NCBI RefSeq assembly: GCF_020103695.1
Contig: NZ_JAHXBF010000022.1
Span: 1 to 64,000 of the forward strand
Direction: 5' to 3'
Source of the DNA: Hyalangium versicolor
Lineage (GTDB): Bacteria > Myxococcota > Myxococcia > Myxococcales > Myxococcaceae
DNA: 64,000 bases
A program made the position numbers and the translations under genes. The notes beneath the pieces are model-generated. The model did not search any database. It worked only from the letters and a program-made list of their open reading frames with translations, and was not told where the DNA came from. Positions 61,838 through 64,000 of the stretch are shown piece by piece; position 1 is the stretch's first letter, and every line of letters starts with the position of its first letter.

Positions 61838-62827
61838 ATGCGTCTGCTCCTGCTGCTCCCCTTCCTCGCCGCAAGCGGGGACACCCGCCTGGCCCAGGGC
61901 GAGAAGTTGCTCGAGGCCCACGACTGCGAGGGACTCCAGCAGCTCTTCGCTCCCGGCGACACCGCGCGAGCCGAAAAGGACCTCGACGGCGCGCGGCTGC
62001 TCGCCCGAGGCGCCGCCACATGCCGCAAGCAGGATCGCGTCCTCTCCTTCGCCCTCACCCAGCGGGCGCTTGCGCTCGCGCCCGACGACTATGGCGTGCG
62101 CACCGCCCACGCCGAGAGCCTCCTCTCCGTGGATGAGCGCACCGCCGCCGCCCACCTGCTGGACGCCATCCTCCAGACCCAGCCGCAGAACGCCATCCGC
62201 GCCCGCTTCCTGCGCGCCCAGCTCGCCGACGAGGAATCCGAGAGCGCCCTCGTCGTGAAGCTGGCCCAACCTCTCACCGAGGATCCCGAGTACGGCCCCC
62301 AGGCCCGCGCCCTGCTCGCCCGGCACCAGGCCGTCCTCCAGTCCCAGGCCCAGGCCCGCGAGTCCCTCGCCCGCGAGGAACAGGACGCCGCCCACCGCGC
62401 CGCCCAGGCTCAGGAGGTAGCAGCCCATCACACCCCTGAGTCCGAACTCACCTCCTCCCGCTCGGGCAAGGAGGCCTGGAGCGCTCGCGGCACCCTCAAG
62501 AGCGGCGGGCAGCGCACCTTCCACACGCGCAACCTCCAGGCCGGCGCCACCTACACCTTCCACGCCACCGGCACCTGCTCCGGCCCCTCCAAGCAGGGGC
62601 GCAAGGCCCGAATCGCACCGACAGTGGATCTCTTTGGACAAGACTTCCGGGTGCGCATCGGCTCCCTCGATCCCATGCCCCTCAAGGTAGGAGTGGAGCC
62701 CGAGCAGAACGCCCTGTCCTTCCGCGCGCCGGAGAACAACCCTCAGATCTTCCTGGAGGATCGGACATCGATCCGTCCGGACGGTCCTCGTTGTACGATC
62801 AGCGATGTAGCGGTCCGTAGCCCCTGA
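61838..62827 (+). CDS. Secreted TPR-like protein of unknown function
   Basis: A 329-residue protein with a short signal (MRLLLLLPFLAASGD), a TPR-like helical region (about 15-200: ARLLARGAATCRKQDRVLSFALTQRAL; AESLLSVDERTAAAHLLDAIL) with a long Ala/Gln-rich helix, and a C-terminal beta domain (about 215-329) beginning WSARGTLKSGGQRTFHTRNL. The last part resembles PPC-type sandwiches. It is divergent from the barrel protein and lies 182 bases before mglB; a link to motility is not shown. Confidence 0.75.
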   Translation: MRLLLLLPFLAASGDTRLAQGEKLLEAHDCEGLQQLFAPGDTARAEKDLDGARLLARGAATCRKQDRVLSFALTQRALALAPDDYGVRTAHAESLLSVDERTAAAHLLDAILQTQPQNAIRARFLRAQLADEESESALVVKLAQPLTEDPEYGPQARALLARHQAVLQSQAQARESLAREEQDAAHRAAQAQEVAAHHTPESELTSSRSGKEAWSARGTLKSGGQRTFHTRNLQAGATYTFHATGTCSGPSKQGRKARIAPTVDLFGQDFRVRIGSLDPMPLKVGVEPEQNALSFRAPENNPQIFLEDRTSIRPDGPRCTISDVAVRSP

Positions 62828-62866
62828 ACCCAACCAAGGATCTCCGAGAGAGAACGGTCACGTAGC

Positions 62867-62895
62867 TTGCTGGACCCGGTGGCGTCTGCTAAGCA
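62867..62895 (+). promoter_or_regulatory. Candidate sigma-70-type promoter for mglBA
   Basis: TTGCTG (62867-62872) and TAAGCA (62890-62895), separated by 17 bases, lie about 115 bases before the mglB start. The match to consensus is partial. It is the best candidate in the 182-base gap, and the long leader beyond it contains a GAGGAG ahead of the ATG. Confidence 0.3.
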
Positions 62896-63009
62896 TCCCG
62901 CGGTTGGGAGCGACGCATCTAACCTCCGGGATTCACTCTGGAAACCCGGGGGCCCGCCGGAGCGCGGGGAGAAGCGAACGCTGAGGAGCGTAGAGGAGCG
63001 GATACGCCC

Positions 63010-63489
63010 ATGGGCACGCAACTGGTGATGTACGAAGAGGAGTTCACCAAGATCAACGCGGTTTGCGACCGGCTCACCAAGGACGCGAACGCGAAGGTGG
63101 TGTTCCTCGTCGACAAGAACGGGCAGCTCATCTCCTCGGCGGGGCAGACCCAGAACATCGACACCACGTCTCTGGCCTCGCTGACGGCCGGCAACGTGGC
63201 GGCGATGGGCGGGTTGGCCAAGCTGATCGGGGAGAACGAGTTCCCGAATCAATTCCACGAGGGAGCGAAGGACTCTCTCTACATGACCATCGTCGGCAGT
63301 CGGGTGGTGCTGGTCGTCATCTTTGACAACCGCACCAGCCTCGGTCTGGTCCGCCTGCGCATCAAGAAGGCCAGCGATGAGCTGACCAAGATCTTCGAGA
63401 GCCTGGTGAAGAAGACCGACACTCCCGGGATCGGCTCGCCGTTCGCCGAAATCTCCGACGACGATATCGACAACCTCTTCAGCGAGTAA
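63010..63489 (+). CDS. mglB: MglB, GTPase-activating protein for MglA
   Basis: A 159-residue Roadblock/LC7 protein. It shows the family core (NAKVVFLVDKNGQLISSAG, LASLTAGNVAAMGGLAKLIG, YMTIVGSRVVLVVIFDN, IKKASDELTKIF) and an acidic tail (SDDDIDNLFSE). In Myxococcus, MglB sits at the lagging pole and stimulates GTP hydrolysis by MglA, so setting the polarity of gliding and twitching. The gene is 11 bases upstream of mglA, the standard operon order. Confidence 0.97.
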   Translation: MGTQLVMYEEEFTKINAVCDRLTKDANAKVVFLVDKNGQLISSAGQTQNIDTTSLASLTAGNVAAMGGLAKLIGENEFPNQFHEGAKDSLYMTIVGSRVVLVVIFDNRTSLGLVRLRIKKASDELTKIFESLVKKTDTPGIGSPFAEISDDDIDNLFSE

Positions 63490-63500
63490 CCCGGGAAGCC

Positions 63501-64000
63501 ATGTCCTTCATCAACTACTCCTCCCGCGAGATCAACTGCAAGATCGTCTATTACGGACCGGGCCTCTGCGGGAAGACGACCAACCTTCAGTACATCTACA
63601 ACAAGACCGCGGCCGACACGAAGGGCAAGCTGATCTCGCTCTCCACCGAGACAGACCGCACGCTCTTCTTCGACTTCCTGCCGCTGTCGCTCGGTGAGAT
63701 CCGCGGCTTCAAGACGCGCTTCCACCTGTACACGGTGCCGGGCCAGGTCTTCTACGACGCCAGCCGCAAGCTGATCCTCAAGGGCGTGGACGGCGTGGTG
63801 TTCGTGGCCGACAGCCAGATCGAGCGCATGGAAGCGAACATGGAGTCGCTCGAGAACCTGCGCATCAACCTGGCCGAGCAGGGCTACGATCTGAACAAGA
63901 TCCCGTACGTCATGCAGTACAACAAGCGGGACCTGCCCAACGCGGTGACGGTCGAGGAGATCCGCAAGGCCCTCAACCCGCGCAACATCCCCGAGTACCA
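63501..64000 (+). CDS. mglA: MglA polarity GTPase, C-terminus beyond window
   Basis: The first 166 codons of the Ras-like GTPase. It starts at ATG 63501 with MSFINYSSREINCKIVYYG, has the P-loop PGLCGKTTN (family variant G-L-C), the switch I region LISLSTETDRTLFFDFLPL and NKRD in QYNKRDLPN. TVPGQVFYDASRKL carries the PGQ switch II variant typical of MglA. It is the main switch for cell polarity in both motility systems. About 30 residues lie beyond the window end. Confidence 0.97.
   Translation, partial: MSFINYSSREINCKIVYYGPGLCGKTTNLQYIYNKTAADTKGKLISLSTETDRTLFFDFLPLSLGEIRGFKTRFHLYTVPGQVFYDASRKLILKGVDGVVFVADSQIERMEANMESLENLRINLAEQGYDLNKIPYVMQYNKRDLPNAVTVEEIRKALNPRNIPEY

Overview
The window is GC-rich chromosomal DNA from a myxobacterium, probably of the Archangiaceae/Cystobacterineae type. 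The evidence is a mglB-mglA pair at the right end, DUF2381 protein/kinase pairs, many Ser/Thr kinases with C-terminal membrane anchors, AgmX/PglI-type domains, a SitA-like lipoprotein toxin with its immunity gene, and many secreted lipoproteins.

Layout. 1-8.4 kb: the end of an outer-membrane barrel gene, then a tightly overlapping minus-strand operon that takes kynurenine through 3-hydroxyanthranilate and aminomuconate to 4-oxalocrotonate, with the next enzyme (4-oxalocrotonate decarboxylase) divergent from it. 8.4-17.9 kb: a Gre-type factor, a lipoprotein closely resembling thiaminase I, a PPC-like repeat lipoprotein, a prolyl oligopeptidase, a secreted glycosidase-like protein and a sirtuin. 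17.9-18.7 kb: an orphan immunity gene beside the collapsed remnant of its toxin gene. 18.9-33.8 kb: nucleotidyltransferase, RadC, RecQ, a large TPR protein, lipid and envelope enzymes, and a glycan-type cluster. Within this part, 27.8-28.1 kb is a non-coding stretch unusually dense in palindromes.

34.0-49.9 kb holds a zinc-ribbon/GYF/TPR protein and then an ancient housekeeping block: serS, four tRNA-Ser genes (UGA, GCU, CGA, GGA), tRNA-Arg(ACG) next to tadA (which edits that tRNA), the SRP RNA, dnaX, ybaB and recR. This order matches Bacillus subtilis, but here it is split between the SRP RNA and dnaX by a 5.8-kb insert carrying an FAD oxidoreductase, two gas-vesicle-type genes and a HEAT-repeat pair. 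dnaX needs a frame change: the first frame ends where a gamma subunit would, and the tau C-terminus lies in another frame.

49.9-56.2 kb looks accessory: a SitA-like toxin/immunity pair, a DUF2381 protein overlapping a transmembrane kinase, and a frameshifted pseudokinase (HRN for HRD). It ends at two perfect palindromes. 56.3-61.7 kb is a minus-strand, translationally overlapping operon (barrel/regulatory-domain protein, FecR lipoprotein, transmembrane kinase). The window closes with a secreted TPR-like protein and mglB-mglA, the polarity switch of gliding motility; mglA is cut by the window end.

Functional calls rest on motifs and remembered family features read by eye. No database search was possible.
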